Positions 15,777 to 17,196 of a stretch of DNA of 17,196 nucleotides are shown in pieces (position 1 is the stretch's first letter; each line of letters begins with the position of its first letter). The stretch is from assembly GCF_000364445.2 (NCBI RefSeq), contig NZ_CP043538.1, positions 1 through 17,196 on the forward strand. Direction: 5' to 3'. The notes beneath the pieces are model-generated. The model worked only from the letters and a program-made list of their open reading frames with translations, was not told the origin of the DNA and did not search any database. The DNA comes from Methylobacterium mesophilicum SR1.6/6. GTDB lineage: Bacteria > Pseudomonadota > Alphaproteobacteria > Rhizobiales > Beijerinckiaceae. The position numbers were made by a program, and so were the translations under genes.

Positions 15777-15836
15777 CGTAGGCTACTCCCTCGGTGATTC
15801 TCGTTCGTGGGCGCGGGCGTACCGCGCGGATGCGGA

Positions 15837-16898
15837 TCAGCTCGGCAGGCGACGGCCGGACTCGGCGTCGAAGAAGTGGACGCGGTTCGGCCGCAGCGAG
15901 ATCGTCTCGCCCGGCCGCTCGCGCACGCGCTCGCGCAGCACGCAGGTGAGGTCCTGGCCCACCGCCCGCACCGCCAGCATGGTCTCGGATCCGGTCGGCT
16001 CCACGACCACGACCTCGGCGGCGATCCCGTCGGGCGCGACGTCGAAATGCTCGGGCCGGACCCCCAGGATGAGGGGCCGCCCCTCGACGGAGGCCGGCGC
16101 CTCGGCCAGCGGGATCGTCAGGCCGGTCTCGGTGACGAAGGCAAGGCGCCCGTTCGCCCTGATCTTGCCGGGTATGAAGTTCATGGCCGGCGAGCCGATG
16201 AAGCCCGCGACGAACAGGTTGTCCGGCCGGTCGTAGAGTTCGAGCGGCGGCCCGATCTGCTCGACGATGCCATCGTGCATCACCACGATCCGGTCGGCCA
16301 TGGTCATGGCCTCGATCTGGTCGTGGGTCACGTAGATCGTCGTGGTCTTCAGTCGCTGGTGCAGTTCCTTGATCTCGGTGCGCATGGCCACGCGCAGCTT
16401 GGCGTCGAGGTTCGACAGCGGCTCGTCGAACAGGAAGACCTGCGGATCGCGCACGATCGCCCGGCCCATGGCGACGCGCTGACGCTGGCCGCCGGAGAGC
16501 TGGCGCGGGTAGCGGTCGAGGAGATGGGTCAGGCCGAGGATTTGCGCGGCCTTGTTGACGCGCAGGTCGATCTCAGAGGCCGGCGCCTTCCGGATTCGCA
16601 TCGAGAAGGCCATGTTCTCGCGGACCGTCAGGTGCGGGTAGAGCGCGTAATTCTGGAACACCATCGCGATGTCCCGCTCCTTCGGCGGCACATCGTTCAC
16701 GACTCGCTCGCCAATGCGGATCTCGCCGCCGGAGATGTTTTCCAGGCCGGCGATCATCCGCAAAAGTGTCGACTTCCCGCAGCCCGATGGGCCGACCAGG
16801 ATCACGAACTCGCCGTCCCGTATGTCCACGGACACGCCGTGCAGGACGTTCGTCGATCCGAAAGCCTTGCGAACCTCGCGGATTCCCACCGAGGCCAT
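15837..16898 (-). CDS. Sugar/polyol ABC transporter ATP-binding protein, MalK/UgpC type
   Basis: A 353-aa cytoplasmic ATPase that powers the CUT1-class importer encoded downstream. The ATG at 16898 is preferred over an upstream reading to 16988 because GGGAGGAAGC lies directly before it and the protein then opens [14 protein letters not shown]. All nucleotide-binding motifs are intact: Walker [10 protein letters not shown] (36-44), Q-loop [12 protein letters not shown] (Gln82), signature LSGGQRQRV (134-142), Walker B VFLFDEP (154-160), D-loop SNLDAKLR and H-loop YVTHD (His192). The C-terminal third (about 240-353) is the TOBE/MOP-like regulatory part with GVRPEHFDV. It is the first gene of the minus-strand block. 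The length is normal for MalK/UgpC proteins. Confidence 0.94.
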   Translation of the reverse strand: MASVGIREVRKAFGSTNVLHGVSVDIRDGEFVILVGPSGCGKSTLLRMIAGLENISGGEIRIGERVVNDVPPKERDIAMVFQNYALYPHLTVRENMAFSMRIRKAPASEIDLRVNKAAQILGLTHLLDRYPRQLSGGQRQRVAMGRAIVRDPQVFLFDEPLSNLDAKLRVAMRTEIKELHQRLKTTTIYVTHDQIEAMTMADRIVVMHDGIVEQIGPPLELYDRPDNLFVAGFIGSPAMNFIPGKIRANGRLAFVTETGLTIPLAEAPASVEGRPLILGVRPEHFDVAPDGIAAEVVVVEPTGSETMLAVRAVGQDLTCVLRERVRERPGETISLRPNRVHFFDAESGRRLPS

Positions 16899-16908
16899 GC
16901 TTCCTCCC
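16899..16908 (-). promoter_or_regulatory. Ribosome-binding site of the ATPase gene
   Basis: Minus strand GGGAGGAAGC directly before the ATG at 16898. The near-consensus GGGAGG fixes that start and excludes the longer reading to 16988. Confidence 0.7.
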
Positions 16909-16943
16909 GAACAAGGCCGCTCTGTCGGCGGCTCTAGACGATG

Positions 16944-16972
16944 AGTACAAAGGAGCGTGTGGTAGAAAGCAA
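16944..16972 (-). promoter_or_regulatory. Candidate sigma70-type promoter of the ABC-kinase block
   Basis: Read on the minus strand, TTGCTT (16967-16972) and TGTACT (16944-16949) are separated by exactly 17 bases. Each matches four of six consensus bases or better. A start near 16937 would give a leader of about 39 bases carrying the GGGAGG ribosome site. The position directly before the first gene of the operon supports it. Confidence 0.5.
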
Positions 16973-17011
16973 GCGGCCGCCACGGCAAAGCTGCAGATAA
17001 TCTACCATCTG
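16960..17011. promoter_or_regulatory. Operator-like inverted repeats upstream of the ABC-kinase block
   Basis: Two overlapping dyads flank the -35 region. TGGTAGA (16960-16966) and TCTACCA (17001-17007) are perfect inverted copies with centres about 41 bases apart, close to four DNA turns. CAGAT (16994-16998) and ATCTG (17007-17011) form a second perfect dyad. They could bind a repressor or activator, but no regulator gene is in the window to test them against. Confidence 0.35.
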
Positions 17012-17073
17012 TCAGGCTATGCGTGACGGGCGGGTGACGAGGCCGTTCCGGTGAAACAAGCTGGTGGGATTAA

Positions 17074-17089
17074 GAGCGCCTAACAGAAC
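17074..17089 (+). repeat. Terminal inverted repeat of right IS copy
   Basis: These 16 bases are the perfect reverse complement of 107-122 and mark the left end of the IS copy that runs off the window. Confidence 0.85.
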
Positions 17090-17122
17090 GGGCACGGATC
17101 GTGTGGTCGGGCGTTGGCTGGG

Positions 17123-17196
17123 ATGGCTCGCCCCCTTCTTCCCAACGATCTGTGGACTGAGATCGCCCCGCTTCTTCCGCCGCCCCGGCCGCGTCC
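17123..17196 (+). CDS. IS5-family transposase, N-terminal fragment
   Basis: The ATG at 17123 starts MARPLLPNDLWTEIAPLLPP, the characteristic N-terminal opening of IS5-family transposases (LW..I.PLLPP). It runs off the window after about 24 codons. Short G-rich bases precede the start (GGCTGGG). It is probably the same kind of transposase as the C-terminal fragment at 1-116, because the element ends match. Confidence 0.85.
   Translation, partial: MARPLLPNDLWTEIAPLLPPPRPR

Larger units (their letters stand above)
17074..17196 (+). mobile_element. IS5-family insertion sequence, left end (partial)
   Basis: This is the left end of an IS copy that continues beyond the window. The terminal repeat at 17074-17089 (gagcgcctaacagaac) is the exact reverse complement of the end of the left copy (107-122). 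The preceding TTAA (17070-17073) fits a YTAR target site. Both copies point the same way. It lies about 100 bases upstream of the candidate promoter of the ABC-kinase block and may have separated that block from its original regulator. Confidence 0.85.

Noticed and set aside
1..17196. CRISPR array, phage, toxin-antitoxin or defence system
   Set aside because: No regularly spaced direct repeats, phage structural genes, nucleases, helicases or small toxin pairs were found on either strand.

Overview
The window is high-GC DNA with the gene style of an alphaproteobacterium, most likely a Methylobacterium/Methylorubrum relative or another Hyphomicrobiales member. The pointers are dense GC-rich genes, IS5-family ends of a type common in that group, Tat-type signals on solute-binding proteins, Rhizobiales-like ABC transporters, and a REP-like palindrome. 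The genus is inferred from style only, with no marker gene to confirm it.

Layout. Positions 1-126 hold the 3' end of an IS5-family element, and 17074-17196 hold the 5' end of the same kind of element in the same orientation. Between them lie: (a) an unrecognised 233-aa protein (123-824, minus) that ends exactly at the IS junction, then about 640 bp without a supportable gene, including an AT-rich patch; (b) an MFS anion:cation symporter-type transporter (1466-2797, minus); (c) a divergent pair, a WcbI-domain protein (3001-4065, plus) and an alpha/beta hydrolase (4164-5192, plus); (d) a tightly coupled plus-strand block of a GlcG/HbpS-family protein, a peptide-type solute-binding protein broken by a -1 frameshift at a G5 run, and two Opp/Dpp permeases (5449-9503), with no ATPase gene; (e) a converging minus-strand block running from 16898 down to 9506: MalK/UgpC-type ATPase, Tat-exported solute-binding protein, two UgpA/UgpE-type permeases, a single-chain dihydroxyacetone-type kinase (DhaK-DhaL fusion) and a D-2-hydroxyacid dehydrogenase.

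How the genes work together. Block (e) reads as a complete uptake-plus-phosphorylation module. A binding protein and ABC importer bring in a small sugar, polyol or ketose, a Dak-family kinase phosphorylates a short-chain ketose (dihydroxyacetone or perhaps erythrulose), and a dehydrogenase may handle a 2-hydroxy/2-keto acid. A sigma70-like promoter (16944-16972) with operator-like inverted repeats lies upstream of the ATPase gene. A REP-like palindrome (10577-10692) separates the kinase from the dehydrogenase. Block (d) looks like a decaying or ATPase-sharing peptide-type importer.

The two IS ends could mark a composite-transposon-like segment. They could equally be the places where a draft assembly broke, because about 122-123 bases of IS are present at each edge. 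I see no phage genes, CRISPR array, tRNA, rRNA, toxin-antitoxin or defence system. The most unusual biology here is the kinase-linked ABC module and the damaged oppABC-glcG cluster.
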